A stretch of DNA of 64,000 bases from an uncultured Lachnospiraceae bacterium (lineage in GTDB: Bacteria; Bacillota; Clostridia; Lachnospirales; Lachnospiraceae): the NCBI GenBank assembly GCA_910588845.1, contig CAJURU010000006.1, positions 62,001 to 126,000 on the forward strand, written 5' to 3'. The translations under genes and the position numbers were made by a program. Positions within the stretch are counted from its first letter, which is position 1. Each line of letters begins with the position of its first letter. This document shows, piece after piece, positions 24,694 through 32,968 of this stretch. A model generated the notes under the pieces. That model made no database searches. It was given only the letters and a program-made list of their open reading frames with translations, and was not told the DNA's origin.

Positions 24694-25595
24694 TGATTAC
24701 AGAGGTAAATTTAGCGGGCGTAAAATTCAAAAACCCTGTTATGACAGCGTCGGGGACGTTCGGCTCCGGCAAAGAATTCTCAGAATTTGCAGATTTGAAT
24801 AAATTGGGCGCTGTTGTCACCAAAGGCGTCGCCAATGAGCCCTGGGTGGGGAATCCCACACCGCGGGTGGCGGAGACTTATGGCGGGATGCTCAACGCAG
24901 TTGGGTTACAAAATCCCGGGATTGATCTGTTTGTGGAGCGGGACATCCCATATTTAGCCAAATTTGACACGCGGATTATTGTCAATGTCTGCGGCAGGAC
25001 AACGGAAGACTATTGTGAAGTAGTACAGCGTCTGGCTTCCCAGCCAGTGGATATGTTGGAAATCAATATTTCCTGTCCCAATGTGGAGGAAGGCGGTATC
25101 GCCTTTGGACAGAGCGCCAAGTCGGTGGAGGCAATCACCAAGGAAGTAAAGAAGCACGCGAAACAGCCGGTTATCATGAAGTTGAGCCCCAATGTGACGG
25201 ATATTGCCGAGATGGCAAAGGCGGCCGAGTCAGGAGGCGCCGACGCGCTGTCCCTGATCAATACAATTACCGGTATGAAGATAGATATTCACAAACGCAA
25301 GTTCACGCTTGCCAATAAGACAGGCGGATTGTCCGGCCCGGCGATTCATCCGGTGGCTGTGCGCATGGTTTACCAGGCGGCGCAGGCAGTGAAGATCCCA
25401 ATTATCGGTATGGGCGGTATTATGACGGCGGAGGACGCCATTGAGATGATTCTGGCAGGCGCCAGCGCGGTATCTGTCGGCACGGCAAATTTCCGCAATC
25501 CGCAGGTGACGATGGAGATTGTGCAGGGAATCTGTGAATATATGGAAGAATATAATGTGGAAGATATCAATGAATTGGTGGGGGCAGTGGAATAG
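24693..25595 (+). CDS. pyrD: Dihydroorotate dehydrogenase, class 1B catalytic subunit
   Basis: FMN enzyme of 300 residues oxidising dihydroorotate to orotate with PyrK. The class 1 active-site cysteine is C128 in NISCPNVEEGG. MTASGTFGSG at the N-terminus, IMKLSPNVTDI in the core and IIGMGGIMTAEDAIEMILAGAS in the phosphate-binding strand support PyrDB. It is the last pyr gene here; a 131-bp inverted-repeat element follows nine bases after the stop, then the rubredoxin-like/glutamate-synthase-domain gene. Confidence 0.95.
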   Translation: MITEVNLAGVKFKNPVMTASGTFGSGKEFSEFADLNKLGAVVTKGVANEPWVGNPTPRVAETYGGMLNAVGLQNPGIDLFVERDIPYLAKFDTRIIVNVCGRTTEDYCEVVQRLASQPVDMLEINISCPNVEEGGIAFGQSAKSVEAITKEVKKHAKQPVIMKLSPNVTDIAEMAKAAESGGADALSLINTITGMKIDIHKRKFTLANKTGGLSGPAIHPVAVRMVYQAAQAVKIPIIGMGGIMTAEDAIEMILAGASAVSVGTANFRNPQVTMEIVQGICEYMEEYNVEDINELVGAVE

Positions 25596-25603
25596 TGTAG
25601 ATA

Positions 25604-25734
25604 TTAGGTAATTGCGAAACTCTTATTATTTAAAATTTCATGTACAATTCGGAAAATTAAGAGTAAATATTTTAAGAGAATTGTATGAATTGTACATGAA
25701 ATTTAATTAAGGTTAGAGTTTCGCAATTGCCTAA
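25604..25734. repeat. 131-bp near-palindromic element after pyrD
   Basis: Outer arms TTAGGTAATTGCGAAACTC and GAGTTTCGCAATTGCCTAA (one mismatch). Inner arms AAATTTCATGTACAATTC (25633-25650) and GAATTGTACATGAAATTT (25687-25704), perfect. The centre is about 36 bases and AT-rich, and no reading frame is present. Looks like a MITE or a very stable 3' hairpin; there is no T run. Confidence 0.85.
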
Positions 25735-25761
25735 GTGTAAATAGCTAGAAAGGAGAAGTGT

Positions 25762-27168
25762 ATGAAGAGATTCGTCTGTACCGTTTGCGGTCACATATAC
25801 GAGGGGGAAAGCGCGCCAAAGGAGTGCCCGGTCTGCCATCAGCCGCAGGAGAAATTCAGGGAGGAACCTTTGGAGGGGGACAATGTAAGCACGCTGGATT
25901 TAGTCAGCGGAAAAGCCGAGGAACAGGAAGACGTCTCGGCCATGGAATTGAGCTATGACAAGGATTTCTACCGCAATGACGCGTCATGCCGATACATGGA
26001 AGAGATTCACCAGATGGCGGTGACTGGCAAAACGATCAGCGGCGCAATGGGAACGAAGATGGCCATGCCCTCCTGGGATGATATTTTGCTTTTAGGAGCG
26101 CAGCTGAATCCGCCGCCACTCGATGAGGACGAGCCGGTGAGCACGATGACCGTGATCGGCAAACATGCCAAGAAGCCGATGATTCTTGACAGCCCGGTGT
26201 ACATCTCCCACATGTCCTTTGGCGCTTTGTCGAAGGAAATTAAGGTTGCATTGGCCAAAGGGTCGGCGATGGCAAAGACAGCCATGTGCAGCGGCGAGGG
26301 CGGTATTCTGCCCGAAGAGCGGGAAGCCTCCTATAAGTACATATTTGAATATATCCCCAATAAGTACAGCGTGACAGATGAAAATCTGCGCAGCGCTGAC
26401 GCCATTGAAATCAAGATTGGGCAGGGGACGAAGCCCGGCATGGGCGGACATCTGCCGGGGGAGAAAGTGACTGCGGAGATTGCCGAACTGCGAGGGAAGA
26501 AGCAGGGCGAGGACGTGCAGAGCCCCAGCAAATTCCCGGAGCTCAATACCAAAGAGGATTTGAAAGATATGGTGCGTATGCTGCGCAGGCGTTCGGACGG
26601 AAGGCCGATTGGCATTAAAATTGCTGCCGGGCGCATTGAGCGGGATCTGGAATACTGTGTCTATGCCGAGCCGGATTTCATTACGATTGACGGCCGAGGC
26701 GGGGCGACCGGTTCAAGTCCCCTGTTTCTGCGTGAGGCGACTTCTGTTCCTACAGTCTATGCTTTATACCGCGCGCGGAAATATCTGGACGCGGTGCGCT
26801 CTGATATCTCGCTTGTGATTACCGGAGGATTTCGCGTGTCGGCCGATGTGGCCAAAGCGCTCGCTATGGGTGCGGACGCGGTGGCAGTGGCAAGCGCAGC
26901 CTTGATTGCGGCGGCCTGCCAACAGTACCGCATCTGCGGTTCCGGCAGCTGTCCGGTGGGTATCGCCACGCAAGACCCTAAGCTGCGGGAACGGCTGAAG
27001 GTGGAGCAGTCGGCGCAGCGGGTGGCAAATTACCTCAATGTGACACGCGAAGAGCTGAAGACGTTTGCGCGCATTACAGGCCATGCATGCGTGCATGATT
27101 TAAGCGTTGACGATTTGGTGACGATAAACAGGGAGATTTCAGAATTTACGAATATTCCCCACGCATAA
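25762..27168 (+). CDS. FMN-binding glutamate synthase-domain protein with N-terminal rubredoxin-like zinc ribbon
   Basis: Protein of 468 residues. Residues 1-35 form a rubredoxin-like metal site (CTVCGHIYEG and CPVC). The rest matches the FMN/Fe-S domain of glutamate synthase: SHMSFGALSKEIKVALAKG, CSGEGGILPEE, the GQGTKPGMGGHLPG loop, TIDGRGGATGSSP and the cluster motif CGSGSCPVGIATQDP. There is no amidotransferase domain, so it is not a full GltB. Such stand-alone proteins are thought to be oxidoreductases; the substrate is unknown. AAAGGAG precedes the start. It follows pyrD but is separated by the 131-bp element. Confidence 0.88.
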   Translation: MKRFVCTVCGHIYEGESAPKECPVCHQPQEKFREEPLEGDNVSTLDLVSGKAEEQEDVSAMELSYDKDFYRNDASCRYMEEIHQMAVTGKTISGAMGTKMAMPSWDDILLLGAQLNPPPLDEDEPVSTMTVIGKHAKKPMILDSPVYISHMSFGALSKEIKVALAKGSAMAKTAMCSGEGGILPEEREASYKYIFEYIPNKYSVTDENLRSADAIEIKIGQGTKPGMGGHLPGEKVTAEIAELRGKKQGEDVQSPSKFPELNTKEDLKDMVRMLRRRSDGRPIGIKIAAGRIERDLEYCVYAEPDFITIDGRGGATGSSPLFLREATSVPTVYALYRARKYLDAVRSDISLVITGGFRVSADVAKALAMGADAVAVASAALIAAACQQYRICGSGSCPVGIATQDPKLRERLKVEQSAQRVANYLNVTREELKTFARITGHACVHDLSVDDLVTINREISEFTNIPHA

Positions 27169-27686
27169 AGAGGATTGATTGTGCGTCTTCTCTTTACGCT
27201 AAGTAAATAAAAGTAGTGTGGATTATTTGGTTTTGCTAAAAAACAAGTAATTTGCACTATTTTTTTTGTGTATAATAACCGCCTTTGTTTACTGAAAATG
27301 TTAATAACTATAGAATTTTCGATTAGAATTGATAAAAAACTTTGGTTTGTGGGGATAGATTTAGATATTATATACAATAAAATAATTTTATCTTCATAAT
27401 TTTATGGAGTTCTTGAAGGAAATAGAGTCTTAAATGGTGAAAGCAGCGCTTGGTATTTTTGGCAGTTAAACTGAAAGATGATAAGTTTTCCTCCATGGAT
27501 TTGTATAAAAAATGTAGAAAACTAAATATAATAAGCGTATTCTTGTGCAAATCCTATAGTTTTTGGGGATGAAAAAAATAATATATTATACTAAAGTTAT
27601 ACTATATCTATAAAAACAGGAAGGGTTGAGGGAGTTCAATTATGGAATTTCTACAATCTTTCTCCCCCAAAGAAAGGAGTAAAATT
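27169..27686. other. AT-rich non-coding stretch before the GH43 gene
   Basis: About 500 bases with no credible gene. A weak hairpin AAAGAG/CTCTTT just after the upstream stop may end transcription. The rest is much more AT-rich than its surroundings and holds several TATAAT-like boxes (for example near 27270 and 27595), none with a clear -35. I see no riboswitch core. Confidence 0.5.
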
Positions 27687-30600
27687 GTGAGGAAAGCAAT
27701 GAGAAACGGATGGAAGCGTGTATGCGCCGTAGCTTTAGCGGCGGCGATGACAGTGACCATGCTTCCAGTCAGCGCACAAGCAGCCGGAAAAGAGGCGGAC
27801 ACACCGCAGTTAGAACCGATTGAGATTGTGGAGAACGGAGATTTTAGCGACGGAACATCCAAGGGATGGAAGGAATTTGAAGGAGGGAAGATTGAAGTTG
27901 TAAGCATGGATGACGGATACTGCCTGAAAGTGAAGGAGAGAACCGGCACTCAATCTTCAGCAGCATGTATCCTCAGCGGTAAGCTGAAAAAGGGGACGGC
28001 TTATCGCATAACAGGAAGGATTAAATATGATGGAGAAAATGCATCTCAGGCGTATAGAATGGTTGTCCAGAACGGTCCTAACTGGCAATACCGCCAAGGA
28101 TTTTGGGGCAAAGAGGTTACGGTGCCTAAGGGGGAATGGAAAACATTTGAGATAACTGACTATGTGCCGGCTGATATTAAGAATGACAAGGGCGAAGTTT
28201 TTGAGTTTAGCACGACAGAAAACTATTTCTTTGTTGAGTCAACGAGTGGCACAGAGGACTATTACATAGACGACCTCTCCATTACTTATATGGGAATTCC
28301 GGGTGAGGAACCGGAAAAACCGGAAGAGCCGGAAGTTGAGTCCTTGCTCTCTAATGGTTCTTTTGAGATAGATCCCATTGATACAAGCTGGAAAGGCATG
28401 GGTTCTGCCAAGGTTGCGCGTACGGAAGACGTTGCGCATGAAGGAAATGCCAGCCTTAAAGTATCCGATTATTCAGCAGGCTGGGAAGGCGGACGTTATG
28501 AACTTTTGAGTCTTTGGAGAGATGGCAAGCTGGTTCCTGGAAAGAAGTATACCTTGACTGCCTGGGCTAAGACAGCCAGCGGCAGCGGCAATTTGACCGC
28601 AACCATTAAAGGGCAGATAGATGGCACGGATAAATACGCTGGTTTTGGCGGGCCTGTAGAAGTAAACAGCACCGAATGGACGAAAATTTCCGGTGAGATT
28701 AACCTGGCAGATTATGACAAAGATACCAATGTGCTGGAGATGTATTGGAGCTGGGGACAGGAAGTATCGGCCGGAGCGCCGGCAGAATTCTATCTTGATG
28801 ATGTGACGCTGACAACGCCGTCAGAAAACATTGTCAGGAACGCTTCCTTTGAAAGGGGCTTAGAAGAATGGACAGGATATGAGCAGGGCGAGACGGATAT
28901 CCTTGCAGCGGCAACCGATGAGTTTAATTCCGGCAGCCAGAGTGTAAAAGTAACAAACCGTACAAAATGTACGAACGGACCGGCACAGGATATGAGCAAA
29001 AAGCTGACGCCGGGCAGTTATTATACAGCTTCCGCATGGGTAAAATACAAAGACGGCCCAGATACAAAAGAATTCAACTTAACATTACATAGTGGAGCGG
29101 AGAGTTCTGTACTGGCAACAGGGACAGTGAAAAAGGGCGAGTGGACAAAGATTGAGGGAGACTGGGGCATGCCGTATGATATGGCTGCAACCTCTAATAT
29201 CTTGGTTGTGGAGACGCCTACAGTAGCAACTCCGGACGCGGCCAATGATTTGATGGATTTTTATGTGGACGATGTGTCTATATTAAAATATAAAGATAAC
29301 ACACAGGCTTTGGCAAAGAAGTTTGGTTATGGAAACCCGATTACTACCAATGAATTCGGGGCAGACCCCTATGCGATTGAATACAATGGCAGAATATACG
29401 TTTATATGACGGCAGACGACTATGAGTTTTCGGATAAAGATAACCCATATTCCAACAACTTTGGTTACATTACTAGCTTGAGAGTTGTATCTTCTGCTGA
29501 TTTGATGAACTGGACAGACCACGGCGAGATTGAAGTGGCAGGCCGCAATGGCGGAAAAGGCCCGGCAATGTGGGCAAGCCATTCCTGGGCGCCGGCAATC
29601 GCTTACAAACAAGTAAATGGAAAAGATAAGTTCTTCCTCTATTTTGCAAATGACGCCTCCGGTATTGGCGTACTCGAAGCAGATACCCCGTTGGGTCCCT
29701 GGAGAGATCCGATCGGCGCTGCCCTGATTACGAAAGCAACGCCTGGATGCGACAAGGTGGAATGGTGCTTTGACCCGGCGGTACTGGTAGATGACGACGG
29801 AGAAGCATACATATACTTTGGCGGCGGTATTCCTGCCGGGCAGTCGGATAACCCCAAGACGGCAAGAGTTGCCAAATTGGGCGCTGATATGATCAGCCTT
29901 GATGGAGCAGCAGTGGAAATTGACGCTCCCTGTATGTTTGAGGACAGCGGTATCTTTAAATTTAACGATAAATATTATTACTCCTATTGCTCTAACTTTA
30001 TAAAGTCATCCAAACCGGGATATCCGAAAACGGGAACAATCTGCTACATGGTGAGCGATAACCCGATGGGGCCGTTTACGTATGAAGGAGAGATTTTCTC
30101 CAACCCGGAGGTTTGGTTTGGCGTAGGTGGAAATAACCATCATGCAACATTTGTCTTCAATAACAAGAGCTATTTCATTTACCATGCGCAGACGGTATCG
30201 AAAGCCTTGGGCGTAGAGCGTGGATATCGCTCCACGCATATTGATGAAATTAAACTGGATAAGGACGGTAAGATTCTGCCTATCTCAGGTACTTATGAGG
30301 GAATTCCGCAGTTGAAAGGAATGAACCCATATGAGAGAATCGAAGCCGAGACCATTGCATGGAACGCAGGCGTGAAAGCAGCTGATACCGGTCGTCCGGG
30401 CAACTTGTTTACAGATTACAACATGGTATTGACCGATCTTCAGGAGGGTGACTGGACTTCTGTGTCTCAGTTAGAATTTGGCAGCAAGGGTGCGGATAAG
30501 ATTACCCTGGTCGCAGGCTCGAAAGACGGCGGTACAATTGAAGTCCGCGTAGGCTATCCAGAAGGAAAAGCGATTGGTACAATCGAAGTTCCGGCAACCG

Positions 30601-32819
30601 GAAGCAACCACACATATCAGCTGGTAACCGGAGATATCCAGAAAGTTACAGGGACACAGAATATTTTCCTTGTATTCCATGAGAAGAAAACAGGCGCTAC
30701 AACAGAGGCTTACAAGGCGGAATTAAAGAATCTGTGGGATGCTGTAAAGGCAGCGGAATCAAGCCTTCCATTAAAAGAACAGTTGCAGCGGCAGGTTACC
30801 AAGGGCCATAACGTAAGTTCTGGATTTGCATGGAATGAAGAGGAACAAAAAGCTGCCCTGGACGCTAAAGTGAATGAAGCGCAGGCAGTGGTAAATAACG
30901 GCAGCGCTACAGACGAACAGCTTACGGCTGCGATAGCGACATTGAATACAGCAATTGATACAGCAGATCAGTATAAAGAAACGGAGAAGCTGTTAAAAGA
31001 AAAACTGAAATACAGAATTAAATATGCAGAGCAGCTGACAGAGCTTGCGTCTTTGCCTGTTGCACAGAAACCACAGCTGCAGACAGCCATTGACATGGCA
31101 AAGAAACTGCTCAAAGACGACAGTATCATGAACGTGGACTACTTCCAGTTCACAGAAGAAGGCGGCAAGGTTCCCAGCGAAGGCGATAAGACCGAGAAAG
31201 AACAGTTGGCCGAGAAGGTTACGGCAGCCAAGGATTTACTGGCGGATCTGGGCGCTGATAAGAAGGCGGCATTACAGTCGGTTATTGATGAAGTAGAGGC
31301 CGTATTGAATAATGCGAACGCCAGCGAAGCAGATATTAAGGCAGCGTTGGATAAGTTGACGAAAGCGCTCGAAAATGCTGAGAAGAATACAACGAAAGAA
31401 GAGCTGGGTTCACAGATTGTCGCAGCCAAGGCATTGTTGGATGGTCTCAGTGAGTCTAAGAAGGCGGCATTGCAGTCAGTCATTGATGAAGTAGAGGCCG
31501 TATTGAATAATGCAAATGCCAGCGAGGCAGAGATTCAGGCGGCGTTGGATAAACTGAACAAAGCGATCGAAGACGCCGGTAAACCGGGCGAGGATAAACC
31601 GGTTAAGGATCAGTTAGGCGAGAAGATAACGGCAGCCAAGGAAATGCTTGCAAATCTGAGCGCAGATAAGAAGGCGGCATTACAGTCAGTTATTGATGAA
31701 GTAGAAGCCGTATTGAATAATGCAAATGCCAGCGAGGCAGAGATTCAGGCGGCGTTGGATAAACTGAACAAAGCGATCGAAGACGCCGGTAAACCGGGCG
31801 AGGATAAACCGGTTAAGGATCAGTTAGGCGAGAAGATAACGGCAGCCAAGGAAATGCTTGCAAATCTGAGCGCAGATAAGAAAGCAGCGTTACAGTCCGT
31901 AATCAATGAGGTAGAGGCCGTATTGAACAATGCCAATGCCAGTGAAGCGGAGATTAAGGCAGCGCTGGATAAACTGAACAAAGCGATCGAAGACGCCGGC
32001 AAACCGGATGTTAAGCCGCCTGTGGCTCCTAAGGTAGGCGAGACATTTACGATGTCAAACGGCTTGAAATACAAGGTTACTGCTTACAGCAGCAAAGCAA
32101 AGAATGTGACCGTGACGGGAATCAGCAAGAAAGTCACCGGCATTACCGTTCCGGACACCGTAAAATACAAGAATGTATCTTTCAAGGTTACAGCGATTGG
32201 CAGCAGCGCATTTACAAAGCAGAGTACCTTAAAGAGCGCGACGATTGGCAAATATGTGACCAGCATTGGCGCCAAAGCGTTCTACAATGACAAGAAGCTG
32301 GCGAAAGTAACCTTCAAGGGAACGGCAGTGAAGACGATTGGCAAGGATGCCTTTAAGGGTATCAAGAAGGGCGCTTCCTTCGTTATGAGTAAGAAGACGT
32401 TCACTTATAAGAGCCTGAAGTATAAGGTTACCAAGTGTACGACATCTGCCAAAGAGGTGACGGTAACGGGAACCTCTAACAAGAACCTTGCATCCCTGAA
32501 CATACCGGCAACAGTGAAGTATAACGGTATGTCCTTCAAGGTGGTGTCTATTGAAAAGAATGCGTTTAAGAGCAAGAAGAAATTAAAGAGCGCAACGATT
32601 GGCAAGAATGTCAAAAGCATTGGCGCGAGCGCTTTTGCGAAGGATGGCAGGCTGAATAAAATTACCATCAAGAGCACGGTTCTGAAGAAAGTAGGTTCCA
32701 AGGCTTTCTCAGGAATCAACAAAAAGGCTAAGATCAAAGTGCCTGCTAAGAAACTGAAAGCGTATAAGAAACTGCTCAAGAACAAAGGACAGAGTAAAAC
32801 CGTAAAGATTACGAAATAA
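27687..32819 (+). CDS. Giant secreted GH43 glycosidase with CBM, FIVAR and BspA-type LRR modules
   Basis: Exported protein of 1710 residues. GTG 27687 follows AAAGGAG and opens a signal peptide (MRKAMRNGWKRVCAVALA, ending SAQAA); an ATG at 27642 lacks a ribosome site. Three CBM4/9-like sandwiches (about 45-190, 200-360, 365-535) precede a GH43 five-blade propeller (about 543-875) with EFGADPYAI, WCFDPAVLVDDDG and EDSGIFKF. A CBM6-like domain starts at about 880 and appears split: after FLVFHEKKTG (to 1003) come some 140 helical residues before its last strand NVDYFQF (1149-1155). Four or five FIVAR repeats and two lysine-rich LRR modules end the chain. Likely an arabinofuranosidase or xylosidase acting on plant glycans at the cell surface. 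Confidence 0.88.
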   Translation: MRKAMRNGWKRVCAVALAAAMTVTMLPVSAQAAGKEADTPQLEPIEIVENGDFSDGTSKGWKEFEGGKIEVVSMDDGYCLKVKERTGTQSSAACILSGKLKKGTAYRITGRIKYDGENASQAYRMVVQNGPNWQYRQGFWGKEVTVPKGEWKTFEITDYVPADIKNDKGEVFEFSTTENYFFVESTSGTEDYYIDDLSITYMGIPGEEPEKPEEPEVESLLSNGSFEIDPIDTSWKGMGSAKVARTEDVAHEGNASLKVSDYSAGWEGGRYELLSLWRDGKLVPGKKYTLTAWAKTASGSGNLTATIKGQIDGTDKYAGFGGPVEVNSTEWTKISGEINLADYDKDTNVLEMYWSWGQEVSAGAPAEFYLDDVTLTTPSENIVRNASFERGLEEWTGYEQGETDILAAATDEFNSGSQSVKVTNRTKCTNGPAQDMSKKLTPGSYYTASAWVKYKDGPDTKEFNLTLHSGAESSVLATGTVKKGEWTKIEGDWGMPYDMAATSNILVVETPTVATPDAANDLMDFYVDDVSILKYKDNTQALAKKFGYGNPITTNEFGADPYAIEYNGRIYVYMTADDYEFSDKDNPYSNNFGYITSLRVVSSADLMNWTDHGEIEVAGRNGGKGPAMWASHSWAPAIAYKQVNGKDKFFLYFANDASGIGVLEADTPLGPWRDPIGAALITKATPGCDKVEWCFDPAVLVDDDGEAYIYFGGGIPAGQSDNPKTARVAKLGADMISLDGAAVEIDAPCMFEDSGIFKFNDKYYYSYCSNFIKSSKPGYPKTGTICYMVSDNPMGPFTYEGEIFSNPEVWFGVGGNNHHATFVFNNKSYFIYHAQTVSKALGVERGYRSTHIDEIKLDKDGKILPISGTYEGIPQLKGMNPYERIEAETIAWNAGVKAADTGRPGNLFTDYNMVLTDLQEGDWTSVSQLEFGSKGADKITLVAGSKDGGTIEVRVGYPEGKAIGTIEVPATGSNHTYQLVTGDIQKVTGTQNIFLVFHEKKTGATTEAYKAELKNLWDAVKAAESSLPLKEQLQRQVTKGHNVSSGFAWNEEEQKAALDAKVNEAQAVVNNGSATDEQLTAAIATLNTAIDTADQYKETEKLLKEKLKYRIKYAEQLTELASLPVAQKPQLQTAIDMAKKLLKDDSIMNVDYFQFTEEGGKVPSEGDKTEKEQLAEKVTAAKDLLADLGADKKAALQSVIDEVEAVLNNANASEADIKAALDKLTKALENAEKNTTKEELGSQIVAAKALLDGLSESKKAALQSVIDEVEAVLNNANASEAEIQAALDKLNKAIEDAGKPGEDKPVKDQLGEKITAAKEMLANLSADKKAALQSVIDEVEAVLNNANASEAEIQAALDKLNKAIEDAGKPGEDKPVKDQLGEKITAAKEMLANLSADKKAALQSVINEVEAVLNNANASEAEIKAALDKLNKAIEDAGKPDVKPPVAPKVGETFTMSNGLKYKVTAYSSKAKNVTVTGISKKVTGITVPDTVKYKNVSFKVTAIGSSAFTKQSTLKSATIGKYVTSIGAKAFYNDKKLAKVTFKGTAVKTIGKDAFKGIKKGASFVMSKKTFTYKSLKYKVTKCTTSAKEVTVTGTSNKNLASLNIPATVKYNGMSFKVVSIEKNAFKSKKKLKSATIGKNVKSIGASAFAKDGRLNKITIKSTVLKKVGSKAFSGINKKAKIKVPAKKLKAYKKLLKNKGQSKTVKITK
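31591..32010 (+). repeat. 210-bp in-frame tandem repeat coding FIVAR units
   Basis: Two copies (31591-31800 and 31801-32010) are nearly identical at DNA level, and a third, diverged relative lies upstream (31180-31590). Each encodes a 70-residue unit containing KEMLANLSADKKAALQSVI. Homologous recombination here would change domain number without frameshift. Confidence 0.85.
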
Positions 32820-32825
32820 TGAAGA

Positions 32826-32864
32826 CCCCGCGATACCAGGAAGTTTTGGTATCGCGGGGCTTTT
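32826..32864 (+). terminator. Terminator after the GH43 gene
   Basis: A 13-bp perfect stem CCCCGCGATACCA / TGGTATCGCGGGG with an eight-base loop, then CTTTT. Confidence 0.9.
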
Positions 32865-32881
32865 AAAGTTTACGGACTTTA

Positions 32882-32910
32882 TTGACGATATTGGAAGCAT
32901 ATGGTATTAT
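32882..32910 (+). promoter_or_regulatory. Promoter for the first hybrid kinase
   Basis: TTGACG (32882-32887), a 17-base spacer and TATTAT (32905-32910), 58 bases before the start codon. Confidence 0.7.
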
Positions 32911-32968
32911 AACTAAGATTTTCTGGCTTTTGCAGCGAAGATGTGAGGAAAAAGCGGAGGATAGGCAT

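Noticed and set aside
27642..27686. ATG 27642 as the start of the GH43 protein.
   Set aside because: It would place 15 polar residues before the signal peptide and has no ribosome site. GTG 27687 follows AAAGGAG directly and opens a typical signal peptide.
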